In this document: in pieces, positions 4,947-12,849 of the stretch
How positions within the stretch are numbered: the stretch's first letter is position 1
How the letters are laid out: every line of letters begins with the position of its first letter
Source of the DNA: a virus
Direction: 5' to 3' (one strand)
IMG/VR virus record: IMGVR_UViG_3300049893_000311
Span: 1-62,278 of that record
DNA length: 62,278 nt
Translations under genes and position numbers: made by a program
The notes under the pieces: model-generated
Seen by the model: the letters and a program-made list of their open reading frames with translations, nothing else
Database searches by the model: none
Told to the model about the DNA's origin: nothing

Positions 4947-5711
4947 TTAGTAACTCTCGTATGCTACATCATAGCACTTTGAGTCAATCCTGTCAAGTAG
5001 TTCCTGAGCAGGACTTGTTTCTAACCCATCAAGTACCATACTACCATTCCAATCGCGTACTGTCAAGTCGGGTTCATTGAATGGGGTCAGATAGGTGGCA
5101 TCAGTCGGCTCACCGCCCCATTTCTTACGGAAGTAGCCCCTGTGGGCTTCGAACCTCTCAGTAGTCACGTTGGGATTATACTTATCAAACTTTTGGGTCA
5201 TAGATCCCTCATGAATAACATCAATGTCTGTTCTGACGTATCCCTTAACACCGGCAAGGATCATCCTTCGGTGCATATCATTGTCCTCAAAGTAAGCGGG
5301 GTAGAAGTTCTGATCGAACCACCCGGCCTGCTCTGTGACCTGTGGAATATCGATAAAGAAACAGAAAAAGTCTGCACCTTCACGGAGCCCCTCATTCTCA
5401 AACATGTGCTGACGTAGTGGTAGCCTTACCTGATTAGGAGACACGACTCCGGCACCAGTCTCGACAATTGTCTTGTAGAGTTCCTCGATTGCGCCGGGTG
5501 GATACTTAAGATCATCATTAGAAATAAGTGCCCATCTATAACCCAAGTCCCTGGCCCTTCTCATGCCCTCGTTCCAGGCTCCCGACACGCCGCGATTATT
5601 GCGCCATGCATCTATAACGATTGGCCTAATGGCTGTGTCAACAGTTTCAATTGTTTCGGTAAACATATCAAACCGGTTAAGACAGGGGATGATGAATGGA
5701 ATACCGATCAT
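4947..5711 (-). CDS. Glycosyltransferase, GT-A family 2-like
   Basis: A 254-residue GT-A protein: N-terminal strand and loop IGIPFIIPCLNR, the LISNDDLKYP segment as the metal/nucleotide-sugar binding DxD-type site (about residue 65), and FYPAYFEDNDMHRRMILAG with the acidic acceptor motif typical of family 2. Predicted to transfer a sugar from a nucleotide donor in the host cytoplasm. Start at ATG 5711 overlaps the dehydratase stop (ATGA); a longer in-frame start at 5744 would put eleven extra residues before the beta-strand and is less likely. Last gene of the glycosylation operon. Confidence 0.82.
   Translation of the reverse strand: MIGIPFIIPCLNRFDMFTETIETVDTAIRPIVIDAWRNNRGVSGAWNEGMRRARDLGYRWALISNDDLKYPPGAIEELYKTIVETGAGVVSPNQVRLPLRQHMFENEGLREGADFFCFFIDIPQVTEQAGWFDQNFYPAYFEDNDMHRRMILAGVKGYVRTDIDVIHEGSMTQKFDKYNPNVTTERFEAHRGYFRKKWGGEPTDATYLTPFNEPDLTVRDWNGSMVLDGLETSPAQELLDRIDSKCYDVAYESY
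4968..4996 (-). promoter_or_regulatory. Sigma-70-like promoter of the Gly-Pro-His-Arg-Met tRNA run
   Basis: -35 TTGACA (4996-4991), 17-bp spacer, -10 TATGAT (4973-4968); start near 4961, 16 bases before tRNA-Gly. It lies inside the 3' end of the glycosyltransferase gene. Confidence 0.8.
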
Positions 5712-6718
5712 ATTGTCAACCACTCCGGGTGGTCTAGTGTCCACTCGACAGTCCTCTGCAGAGATTCCTCTAGGGGCAGTGGGGCTTTCCAGCCTGTTGC
5801 CTCGATGTTATCACAATTAAGTGCATATCTTAGATCGTGTCCTGGCCTAGAACTGTGGAAGTCTACAATCTCATAGTGTAGAGGATTGCCAATGAACTCT
5901 GCAATAAGTGTTGCTAGTTCCAGGTTGTCTACCTCTCGCTCACCGGCGATGTGCAGGCGTAGTGGAGTCTCAGCCTCGCCGTACTTCGGGAATGGCAGGG
6001 AGGCGACGTGCATTAGCCCGTCAGCCTGGTTCCTGGCGTGTAGGTAAAAGCGTGAACCGATACGCCCATCTAGCGAGCCGTGAATCTGTACCAATTCCTC
6101 ATTCAAGATACGCTTAATCACCATAGGAACAAACTTCTCGGGATCCTGCGTCTCACCAATAATGTTCATGGTGTTAGTGATAGCCAGCGGAAGTCCGTAG
6201 GTTCTCCAATAAGAAAACGCAATATCTTCCTGTGCAGCCTTGGAAGCGGAGTACGGATTGCTCGGTAGGTGTTGGTCCTGCCACTCACGGTGGGCGTACC
6301 CATCAGGGGCTGGCCCATAAACCTCATCAGTAGAAATTTGAATGAACTTCTCAATATCAGAGTTACGAGCCCAATCCAAAATGTGTACCATCAAGGATAC
6401 GTTATTGATAATGAACGGTGCCGGTTCCTCGATGCTTCTGTCAACGTGTGACTCACTGGCAACGTTGAACACATAATCGATCTTGCCGAACTCTCTGGCC
6501 GTCAGCGTAGAGATAGGCGAGGTGAAGTCACACCTGATAACCTTGGTGCGGGCATAATCTTCATCAACCTCACGAACGGCGTGACGAATTCTATCCTGCA
6601 GCCCCTTGTGAGTGAAGGTGGTTGGGCATACAATGTCCCAATCAGTATTAACTAGAAAGTGGCGAAGCACATGGCTGCCAACAAAACCGGAAGCACCGGT
6701 CAGCAAAACCCTTTTCAT
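5708..6718 (-). CDS. NDP-glucose 4,6-dehydratase-like SDR enzyme
   Basis: A 336-residue extended short-chain dehydrogenase: NAD-binding TGASGFVGSH (residues 7-16), the RmlB-type active-site segment STDEVYG (129-135, with D131 and E132), and catalytic YSASK (Y156, K160). Such enzymes turn NDP-glucose (usually dTDP- or GDP-linked) into NDP-4-keto-6-deoxy sugar. It lies beside a DegT-type aminotransferase, an acetyltransferase and glycosyltransferases, so it probably supplies the keto intermediate for an aminodeoxy sugar. ATG 6718 is preceded by AGGAG, with TATAAT at 6740-6745 upstream. Confidence 0.9.
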   Translation of the reverse strand: MKRVLLTGASGFVGSHVLRHFLVNTDWDIVCPTTFTHKGLQDRIRHAVREVDEDYARTKVIRCDFTSPISTLTAREFGKIDYVFNVASESHVDRSIEEPAPFIINNVSLMVHILDWARNSDIEKFIQISTDEVYGPAPDGYAHREWQDQHLPSNPYSASKAAQEDIAFSYWRTYGLPLAITNTMNIIGETQDPEKFVPMVIKRILNEELVQIHGSLDGRIGSRFYLHARNQADGLMHVASLPFPKYGEAETPLRLHIAGEREVDNLELATLIAEFIGNPLHYEIVDFHSSRPGHDLRYALNCDNIEATGWKAPLPLEESLQRTVEWTLDHPEWLTI

Positions 6719-6733
6719 CTGTCTCCTGTCGTC

Positions 6734-7429
6734 CTATCCATTATACCCTATCGGAACAATTGGGGCAACAGCATTTTGCTGACCTAGTTCTATGGTATCC
6801 TGGTGCAGTCCGCTGAATGGGACCGAATATCTATCTGCTATATCACTAATCTTATATCCACTAGCAGTCATATTATCGAGAAAGTGTACCTGATTCCACT
6901 CTACCCCCGAGTAGTTGTGCGCCGGGGCGATAAGCAGTGGAGAACCATGATGCTTAACCATCAACCTTGCTGCCTCGCCACTCAGAAGCCCTACGCTATG
7001 TGCAGCGTGAGGCTGTCCATGAGTATCCAGAATCTTCGGACATACATATGCTACCCCATCAGTCATCCTTTCATAAAATATGTCTATAAAATTATCTACT
7101 GCGGGAACATAATCATCTTCCATCAGAAAATAATCCGTTTCATTACCGGCCCTGACGCTGGCATCTATAGCACTATTCCATCCTCCGTAAGAGAAATCTT
7201 GATTATTTCTTATAATAACAGATAGGTCAGTATAGTATGGTTTATAAGGCTGAACCTCTCTGGCAAAATTTACTATATCATCCTTAGAGTCTGCGTTTAA
7301 GACTAGAACTACCCTGTCTAAGGGAGCGTTTGCGTTACTCAGAAAATCTAGATGATCTCTGACGTGGCACGCAGGTCCAGCGGAGCGTCTCTCCCCCATA
7401 TAGAAAACACTTATATAGGTAACGCTCAA
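6734..7429 (-). CDS. Glycosyltransferase-like protein
   Basis: A 231-residue protein with GT-A features: an N-terminal strand-rich half (RVVLVLNADSKDD), the central YFLMEDDYVP acidic motif around residue 101, expected to bind metal and nucleotide sugar, and a C-terminal acceptor region. The closest general family is GT2-like, more distant than its neighbours. The start overlaps the aminotransferase stop (ATGA-type), indicating translational coupling within the operon. Acceptor and donor unknown. Confidence 0.7.
   Translation of the reverse strand: MSVTYISVFYMGERRSAGPACHVRDHLDFLSNANAPLDRVVLVLNADSKDDIVNFAREVQPYKPYYTDLSVIIRNNQDFSYGGWNSAIDASVRAGNETDYFLMEDDYVPAVDNFIDIFYERMTDGVAYVCPKILDTHGQPHAAHSVGLLSGEAARLMVKHHGSPLLIAPAHNYSGVEWNQVHFLDNMTASGYKISDIADRYSVPFSGLHQDTIELGQQNAVAPIVPIGYNG
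6740..6745 (-). promoter_or_regulatory. TATAAT box upstream of the dehydratase gene
   Basis: TATAAT on the minus strand within the last codons of the upstream gene, with AGGAG just before ATG 6718. No good -35 was seen, so only a possible internal promoter. Confidence 0.4.
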
Positions 7430-8502
7430 CGATATCTCCGAATGCTCTCAATGATAAAATCTGTATCATCATTAGTTAGCCACCAACCACATGGAACATT
7501 TGTTTGGTGTGTAGAGAAGTAGTCCAGTCCTGGCAAGGTTCTAGTATCAAACTCTTTCGTGACACTGTACTTATCATTTCTAGTGTGTACCTGTGCTGCC
7601 TGGATTCCATTGGCATTAAGGTATCTCTCAAAGTCGTCACGATCTATACCGTTATTCACCACAAGTGGGAAGATCCAGTATGAGGTGTCCTCGTAGTAGG
7701 GCGGTACGAACAGCCAATCCAAATCCTTTAAGGCTTCGTACATATGCTTGGCGTTGTTCCTGTGAACGTGAACTCCCATTGCTGCAGATCGCATATTAGC
7801 CAATGCGATAGTTGCGCTGATATCATTCATATTGTACTTATAGCCGATGGTGTTGATATCCTGCATCGACCGGAAACTTTCATTATTATCTCTGTCTAGA
7901 CCATACCAGCGCTTCATACGGGCAAGCCTGTGAGTTTCTTCCGGAGTTACCAGGAGTCCGCCGTCGCCTGCCGTCAGGAACTTAATAGCCTGTAGGCTAT
8001 AAGCAATATAGTCTCCACGAGGCATGTTGTGATCGTATGTGTCCCAGGTGTGGGCGGCATCCTCAATTACTGTGGGTGCTAGCAGTTTGAGAGCATCATA
8101 CTCAGCGAACTGACCAGCCCAATTTACTCCGACAATCGCCTTAGTCTTATCAGTGGCAATTCTTTCAACATCAAATACGCTAATGTTTCCGGTGAATGGG
8201 TAAACATCTGCCCACACAATCTTAGCGCCGCGTCGCATAAGCCCTGCGTTAGTAGCATAGCAGGTCATGGGGGTAGAGATAACCTCGTCACCTGGCTCGA
8301 TTCCGGCCAGGTCGAATGCTAGATCAAGTGCTGACGTAGCAGAGTTGACAGCAACAGGCTCACGAGGAAGATTAAGATACTGATGGGATACGGCCTCTAG
8401 TTCGTCCACCCTCGGGCCCTGCGTGACGAAGCCTGAGGAGAGTGTCTCTGCAACCTTCTCGTTGGCGACCGGTGACATATTTACTTTGAACAGTGGGATC
8501 AT
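7426..8502 (-). CDS. DegT/DnrJ/EryC1/StrS-family PLP aminotransferase
   Basis: A 358-residue fold-type I aminotransferase of the sugar-nucleotide group. Seen: AVNSATSALDLA (51-62, cofactor phosphate cup), VIEDAAHTWD (145-154, D148 for the pyridine nitrogen) and YSLQAIKFLTAGDGG (168-182) with K174 the expected Schiff-base lysine. The reaction is transfer of an amino group to the keto sugar made by the dehydratase. I start at ATG 8502, as family members begin near this M-I-P-L-F; TATAAT lies six bases upstream, suggesting a leaderless internal transcript as well as read-through. Confidence 0.9.
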   Translation of the reverse strand: MIPLFKVNMSPVANEKVAETLSSGFVTQGPRVDELEAVSHQYLNLPREPVAVNSATSALDLAFDLAGIEPGDEVISTPMTCYATNAGLMRRGAKIVWADVYPFTGNISVFDVERIATDKTKAIVGVNWAGQFAEYDALKLLAPTVIEDAAHTWDTYDHNMPRGDYIAYSLQAIKFLTAGDGGLLVTPEETHRLARMKRWYGLDRDNNESFRSMQDINTIGYKYNMNDISATIALANMRSAAMGVHVHRNNAKHMYEALKDLDWLFVPPYYEDTSYWIFPLVVNNGIDRDDFERYLNANGIQAAQVHTRNDKYSVTKEFDTRTLPGLDYFSTHQTNVPCGWWLTNDDTDFIIESIRRYR

Positions 8503-8508
8503 AGTAAC

Positions 8509-8514
8509 ATTATA
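8509..8514 (-). promoter_or_regulatory. Extended -10 promoter at the stop codon of the upstream gene
   Basis: TTGGTATAAT on the minus strand: TG-extended -10 box whose TAA is the stop codon of the upstream glycosyltransferase. Six bases then ATG 8502, so the transcript would be leaderless. Confidence 0.55.
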
Positions 8515-9238
8515 CCAACTCTGTGTCGGTCGGTCCATCGTCAATTACAACGAAATGATTTGACCTCTGCCCCAATTGATCTGAAAAGACGCCCTTATAC
8601 TGCACAACCATTTCGTTGAATGGGCATGGACCGAAGGCTTCGAACATTTGTGAGTATACCTCAGCGTCTAATGCTGCTGTCTGAGGTGCCGGGAACTTTA
8701 TGCCAGCCTCTTTCCAGTCCTTGATTCGCCAGGATACCTGGCTTGCATCTACCCTGCAGTATGGATCAATTGGCCAAGTGTGGGCGTTTAGAAATGTTCC
8801 ATAGTCGAACGGCATATTATCTATTGACGGATATGTAGTGGGGTCATAGACGCTAACGTGCCCATAACTATACTTGACATCTTGATTGGCAGTGTAATAT
8901 CTGTCCAGACCATTTATATATCCGGGTACCAGGGCGTCGTCGTCACAAAGCATGATTCCTAAATCTGCGTCTGTGTCCTCTATCGCCTTGTTCCAGAAGG
9001 AACCAAATCTGCTCCCTCCCTGAGCCAACTTCTGCTCTACGGAATCGTTAGTGTTATAAAGAGTAACGTCGCCAATTGTCCAGACATATTGATCTATTAC
9101 ATCTCTGAGTGGCTTGGTGGAACCATCATCCACAATCGCCAGGTGGTAGTCTGCATCCCCCTGAGCACAGATAGAGTCTAGCGCCAGTTTGACCATTTCA
9201 GGTCGCTCATAGTATGCCATTAGAATAAGTGTCTTCAA
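8510..9238 (-). CDS. Glycosyltransferase, GT-A family 2
   Basis: A 242-residue family-2 enzyme: MAYYERPEMVKLALDSICAQ start, HLAIVDDGSTKPL (33-45) as the nucleotide-binding segment and LGIMLCDDDALVPG (about 92-105) as the DxD-type motif. It overlaps the neighbouring gene at the start (ATGA) and ends seven bases before the aminotransferase start. Transfers a sugar from an NDP donor; specificity cannot be read from sequence. Confidence 0.88.
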   Translation of the reverse strand: MKTLILMAYYERPEMVKLALDSICAQGDADYHLAIVDDGSTKPLRDVIDQYVWTIGDVTLYNTNDSVEQKLAQGGSRFGSFWNKAIEDTDADLGIMLCDDDALVPGYINGLDRYYTANQDVKYSYGHVSVYDPTTYPSIDNMPFDYGTFLNAHTWPIDPYCRVDASQVSWRIKDWKEAGIKFPAPQTAALDAEVYSQMFEAFGPCPFNEMVVQYKGVFSDQLGQRSNHFVVIDDGPTDTELV

Positions 9239-10077
9239 TGATTTATTCGCTCCAATATTTCTGGATTATGCCTATATCTTTCGAGAATGGCCGCTCTTGT
9301 TGGCTCCACCCACTCAAACAAAGACTCGTCCCGGCCTATTGGAATATCATGCGCCAAGGACCACTGAAAGTCTACATCTGGTCTTCTAGAGTCCTGACAC
9401 TCCACCCGATCAAGTACGCCTTTATTCATCTTGACCTCGAACTCCTCTTTAGAAAGAGTAATGTAGTGGTATAGTTTTAACTTGTTCATTGTATAATCGT
9501 CGGGAGAAAATGCTCCATATATTGCATTGTGGTTTTCTGTCACAGAAAAAAGACCTGGCTGGTACAGGAAGTTATGTGGGTGACCGGCGTGTTGGAGGGC
9601 TAGGTGCGGTTGGAAAATAGTCTTTATATGATACATGGGATCCTTAGCAGCATCGAAATAGTTCTCCATCAACAACCCCTCCGGACGATAGATGTGTCCA
9701 GAGGAGTTTATTAGTTGCCATGCTACACTAACTCCCCCATAGTTCTCGTATTCTGACAGCATCTCTGGCAGACTTTTCCCTGTCGGACTAATCAAGCGTT
9801 CATCAATAGCATGATAGTGTAGCCACCTGGTCTTGAATGCTTGCTCCTGAATGCAGTAATCCATCACCCAACTGTTCTTGCTTATGTTTAATCCATCAGG
9901 ATAAGTTCGTAACTCTACCAGGTCTCCGTATGGCTCTAAAATTTCCCTGGTCCCATCCGTGGAGCCATTGTCGTAGAAGATAAAATGGTCGAACCCCTGC
10001 ATGAGATGAAACTCTAGATATTCTGGAAGATATCTCCCTTCATTTTTTATCCAATAAATTCCAGTTAGGTTATACAT
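9235..10077 (-). CDS. Glycosyltransferase (GT92/DUF23-like)
   Basis: A 280-residue protein with the signature of the GT92/glyco-transferase 2_4 group: IKNEGRYLPEYLEFHLMQG followed by FDHFIFYDNGSTDGT, then a HYHAIDERLI segment in place of the usual DxD. The 8-base overlap with the GDPD-like gene suggests coupled translation. Expected activity: addition of a hexose, often galactose, to a glycan; the donor is not predictable. Confidence 0.82.
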   Translation of the reverse strand: MYNLTGIYWIKNEGRYLPEYLEFHLMQGFDHFIFYDNGSTDGTREILEPYGDLVELRTYPDGLNISKNSWVMDYCIQEQAFKTRWLHYHAIDERLISPTGKSLPEMLSEYENYGGVSVAWQLINSSGHIYRPEGLLMENYFDAAKDPMYHIKTIFQPHLALQHAGHPHNFLYQPGLFSVTENHNAIYGAFSPDDYTMNKLKLYHYITLSKEEFEVKMNKGVLDRVECQDSRRPDVDFQWSLAHDIPIGRDESLFEWVEPTRAAILERYRHNPEILERINH

Positions 10078-10513
10078 TTATATACTCCAATGGGTAGTCT
10101 GTACAGATTCCTAAGAGGTTGTCGGTCGGCTCCCACAATTCTGGTAATACAGAGATGCTGTTTTCCAGCGGTGGTGCCGATGGGTGGGTCCATACCACCC
10201 CGTTACTTACCAGGGTGTACGAATCTGTGATATGGAAAAAATACCTCAAATCCTTAAGGAACGAGTTAGAAACCTTTTCTAGCGCAGTGCCGTTCTTGCA
10301 GTGGATCCAAAGGTTGTCTCTGTAGTGGTGCAGCCATTCTGCAGACACCTCGTACTGCAACTCATCGTGTCCTAAATAGAAGCAGCCATTAACCCACCAC
10401 AGGTCTACCTCTACATCAAGCCCTAGGTGAATCACGCTCTGTATCTGCTTGGGTGAATTCTCGGAATTTGGGTCGGGCCCGTACAGGTTGCCCCGGTGAG
10501 AAATAATTACCAC
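10070..10513 (-). CDS. GDPD/PI-PLC-like phosphodiesterase-fold protein
   Basis: A short (147-residue) protein with the N-terminal hallmarks of the glycerophosphodiester phosphodiesterase TIM barrel: ISHRGN, ENSPKQI and the VEVDLW strand followed by LGHD. Full-length family members are about 250 residues, so this is a minimal version. In bacterial glycan loci similar proteins are associated with sugar-phosphate chemistry; here it could act on a polyol-phosphate substrate (inference). Start is GTG 10513, with AGGAGG four bases upstream; it overlaps the fusion gene by 7 bases. Confidence 0.65.
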   Translation of the reverse strand: MVIISHRGNLYGPDPNSENSPKQIQSVIHLGLDVEVDLWWVNGCFYLGHDELQYEVSAEWLHHYRDNLWIHCKNGTALEKVSNSFLKDLRYFFHITDSYTLVSNGVVWTHPSAPPLENSISVLPELWEPTDNLLGICTDYPLEYINV

Positions 10514-11880
10514 CGATCCTCCTTTAAAAATTCTTCCAGATCTTCTGGTGTGCCGAGACCATGCATATCATCAACATCGAACGTCTTAAACTTTAAACCG
10601 CCCTGTATTCCCTCATTAAATGCCGGACAGACATAAAACTCATTATTAGTTCTAATGTTTTTATCAATCATCTGCTTGGCAGAGGCAACGTAGTCGCTAC
10701 CGCGCTTCCAGTAATAAATACCGACAGTCGCATTATGCGAAATAGGATTTTTTTCGGCTACTCTTTCAACGTATCCATCCTCCCCAACCTTAGCGAACGA
10801 CCACTTGGGGTGAGTGGACTTGAATGTCACTATTCCCCCGTCTGTAGCCGACTCCTGCATAAAGTAGAAGAAGTCTGAGGGCGACCACTCTACATACTGG
10901 TCCGAGTTTGCCAGTAGAAGCGGGCTCTCGTTGTCTATAAACTCTGACGCTAACAGAGTGGTAACTGCTGCGCCCTCCGTCAGACCATCAGTTTCCACGA
11001 TTTTGACCTGACCAGGCGTGATAAGTTGTAGCATTGTGTCAAGATTGTACTTCTGCCGATGTTCTGATCTAACAATGTAAATAAATGTCGCGTCCTGTAT
11101 TCCAAGATTTTCAACAACCACCTGAATCATTGGTTTTCCCCTGACAGAAATCAGAGGCTTAGGAAAAGTATATCCGGCACTCTCAAATCTAGATCCGGCT
11201 CCGGCCATAGGAATAACTACGTTCAGGCTTGACTGTGACCATGAAGAATTCATTTTACCATTATACCCTCCGATTCTAGATTCCACAAACTCTTTTGTCA
11301 CCTCTAGCGGGTCGGAGATTCTTAATGTGTTTGCTCCGGAGAGCGTGGCAGCCCTTAGTCCGACCGGAGAGTCTTCTAGGATCAATGTTTCTTCTGGAAG
11401 AACCCCATAAAGAGACATAACCTTCCAGTACATTTCCGGGTGTGGCTTAGAATTTTTCACATCTTCGTTAGAGACAATGATATCAAAATATTCTTTTATA
11501 CCCAATCTCTCTAGCACGAGGGCCGTAGTGGATCTGATGGAGTTGGAGCAACAGGCAATCTTGACCCCTCTTGCTGTCAACGACCTCATAAGATCTACGA
11601 GAATGTGATTTACGCCAACAGACCTATTTATCACCTCGGCTGTAAACTCCTGCTTTCTTTTCCAGATAGAATCATGGGCTCCTCGTGGGAGTCCACGCTT
11701 TTCTGACAGCATGTTTAACTTCTCGGTAGTCTTTAATCCGTCAAAGACGGACAGGTGCTCTTTCTCGGAGATAACATACTGTGCCCCCTGCTCTTTAAGG
11801 GCTTCGTTCAGGGCGTGAAAATGAATATCTTTAGTAGATACAAGAACTCCATCAAGGTCGAACGCTATAAGTTTTATCAT
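10507..11880 (-). CDS. HAD phosphatase-nucleotidyltransferase fusion
   Basis: Two enzymes in 457 residues. Residues 1-205: HAD-like phosphatase of the beta-phosphoglucomutase type, with FDLDGVLVS (catalytic Asp at 8), a CCSNS motif near 110 and EDSPVG near 170. Residues about 215-457: a sugar-1-phosphate nucleotidyltransferase with the IPMAGAGSRF GTP/TTP-binding loop, FPKPLI and NSDQYVEW. Together they could form a sugar-1-phosphate and activate it to an NDP-sugar, the entry point of the pathway. A TATAAT box and an in-frame ATG lie exactly at the domain junction (11253), so the second domain may also be made alone. Confidence 0.87.
   Translation of the reverse strand: MIKLIAFDLDGVLVSTKDIHFHALNEALKEQGAQYVISEKEHLSVFDGLKTTEKLNMLSEKRGLPRGAHDSIWKRKQEFTAEVINRSVGVNHILVDLMRSLTARGVKIACCSNSIRSTTALVLERLGIKEYFDIIVSNEDVKNSKPHPEMYWKVMSLYGVLPEETLILEDSPVGLRAATLSGANTLRISDPLEVTKEFVESRIGGYNGKMNSSWSQSSLNVVIPMAGAGSRFESAGYTFPKPLISVRGKPMIQVVVENLGIQDATFIYIVRSEHRQKYNLDTMLQLITPGQVKIVETDGLTEGAAVTTLLASEFIDNESPLLLANSDQYVEWSPSDFFYFMQESATDGGIVTFKSTHPKWSFAKVGEDGYVERVAEKNPISHNATVGIYYWKRGSDYVASAKQMIDKNIRTNNEFYVCPAFNEGIQGGLKFKTFDVDDMHGLGTPEDLEEFLKEDRW
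11260..11288 (-). promoter_or_regulatory. Internal promoter at the domain junction
   Basis: -35-like TTGTGG (11288-11283), 17-bp spacer, -10 TATAAT (11265-11260), six bases, then an in-frame ATG at 11253 beginning MNSSWSQSSL just before the nucleotidyltransferase domain. Leaderless geometry as at other promoters here. Confidence 0.5.
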
Positions 11881-11890
11881 CTATACAACC

Positions 11891-12343
11891 TTATACCGTA
11901 CGCCTAACCATAGAGACTACGCCATTATGCTCAGCAGTCTCGACAAATCCGAGTGATCGATAGAGATTGATTGCCTTATTATTAGTAGAAAGAACGTCCA
12001 ATTCTGGTACGAACTGGTCATCATTAGTCAGATCAATTAGAGTCTGGAACAGTTTTTTCCCATGACCCTGCCCCTGATACTCTTCCAGAATTGCGCCGGT
12101 TAAGAGAGCAGCCGAAGCATCCTGCCTGTTAATAATACCATAGCCAATCGCCTTGCCTTGACTAAAATAAAGAAACAGTCTCAACCTTTCATGGTCGAGA
12201 CTGCTATACCACTCTATCTGCTCACTCTCTGTAATCATTTTGGTGTTATTAGTCATAAATTGACGAACACTATTACGAATCAGGCGGGCCGCTTCAAGTT
12301 CTCGCTCTAGGTTTGGCCTATCAGGAGTAATTTCTACCAGCAT
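11891..12343 (-). CDS. GNAT-family N-acetyltransferase
   Basis: A 150-residue GNAT protein: the acetyl-CoA pyrophosphate loop EEYQGQGHGKKLF (about 87-99) and the NNKAINLYRSLGF C-terminal motif are clear. In this setting it most likely acetylates the amino group installed by the aminotransferase, giving an acetamido-dideoxy sugar (inference from neighbours). Start at ATG 12343; the fusion gene begins 10 bases after its stop. Confidence 0.85.
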   Translation of the reverse strand: MLVEITPDRPNLERELEAARLIRNSVRQFMTNNTKMITESEQIEWYSSLDHERLRLFLYFSQGKAIGYGIINRQDASAALLTGAILEEYQGQGHGKKLFQTLIDLTNDDQFVPELDVLSTNNKAINLYRSLGFVETAEHNGVVSMVRRTV

Positions 12344-12344
12344 A

Positions 12345-12626
12345 TTAGAATGTTTCTGTGTTTACTGTTACCGTGTGTCCATCGTCATGATTGATGGTAT
12401 ATGTGTATGGGTCCGCCTTGGTAATGGTGCCGTGGGAGACTATAGGATTCTGCCAGTACGGAGTATAATCACCGGCACCATAAGTCGTCTCAACAACTGT
12501 TTCCTTGACTAAATTACCCTTACCATCATATTCTCTGGTAGTGGTAATTGTCTTAGTAGTACGCGGGTAGTTGTACTGTCCGTAATCGACTACATTCGTT
12601 GGCGGGCCAATCGGATTAATCATCAT
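12345..12626 (-). CDS. Hypothetical protein, 93 aa
   Basis: Unrecognised, rich in Thr, Tyr and beta-strand repeats (TTKTITTTREYDGKGNLVKE, TTYGAG, DDGHTVTVNTETF). The look is of a secreted or structural beta protein. A longer frame reaches an ATG at 12635, which lies in the acceptor stem of tRNA-Ala, so I start at ATG 12626 (a second ATG follows at 12623). It ends one base before the acetyltransferase start and is probably the first gene of the glycosylation operon. No ribosome-binding site seen. Confidence 0.55.
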   Translation of the reverse strand: MMINPIGPPTNVVDYGQYNYPRTTKTITTTREYDGKGNLVKETVVETTYGAGDYTPYWQNPIVSHGTITKADPYTYTINHDDGHTVTVNTETF

Positions 12627-12627
12627 G

Positions 12628-12700
12628 TGGAGCATTAGGGAGTCGAACCCTATCCTATTCCTTGCAAAAGAATCGTGCCATCCCTTAACACCTATGCCCC
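12628..12700 (-). tRNA. tRNA-Ala (TGC)
   Basis: Acceptor GGGGCAT/ATGCTCC, anticodon stem ATTCT/GGAAT with loop TTTGCAA (anticodon TGC), T-loop TTCGACT, discriminator A. The usual alanine G3-T70 pair is present. Confidence 0.93.
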
Positions 12701-12705
12701 TCTAT

Positions 12706-12776
12706 ACGAGGTGTTCTTTTTTGAACTACCGGAGTCTCGACTTCCAGGCAATGAATTTCACATTGCGTTTCCTCGT
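12706..12776 (-). ncRNA. 71-nt cloverleaf-like element between tRNA-Gln and tRNA-Ala
   Basis: Closed by ACGAGG (12776-12771) with CCTCGT (12711-12706). Three hairpins follow in tRNA order: GCAATG/CATTGC with a 7-base loop, CTGGA/TCCGG with a 9-base loop, and GTTC/GAAC around six A residues at the T-arm position. D- and T-stem lengths are abnormal and the T-loop is all A. If the anticodon loop is read as GTCGAGA, the triplet is CGA, but a serine tRNA would need a long variable arm. Possibly decayed tRNA. Confidence 0.35.
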
Positions 12777-12778
12777 GG

Positions 12779-12849
12779 CTTCGGGTCAGAGGGTCGAACT
12801 CCGATTCGTAGATTCAAAGTCTACTGTCCTGCCATTAGACGAACCCGAA
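12779..12849 (-). tRNA. tRNA-Gln (TTG)
   Basis: Acceptor TTCGGGT/ACCCGAA, anticodon stem GTAGA/TCTAC with loop CTTTGAA (anticodon TTG), T-loop TTCGACC, discriminator G. Confidence 0.94.
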
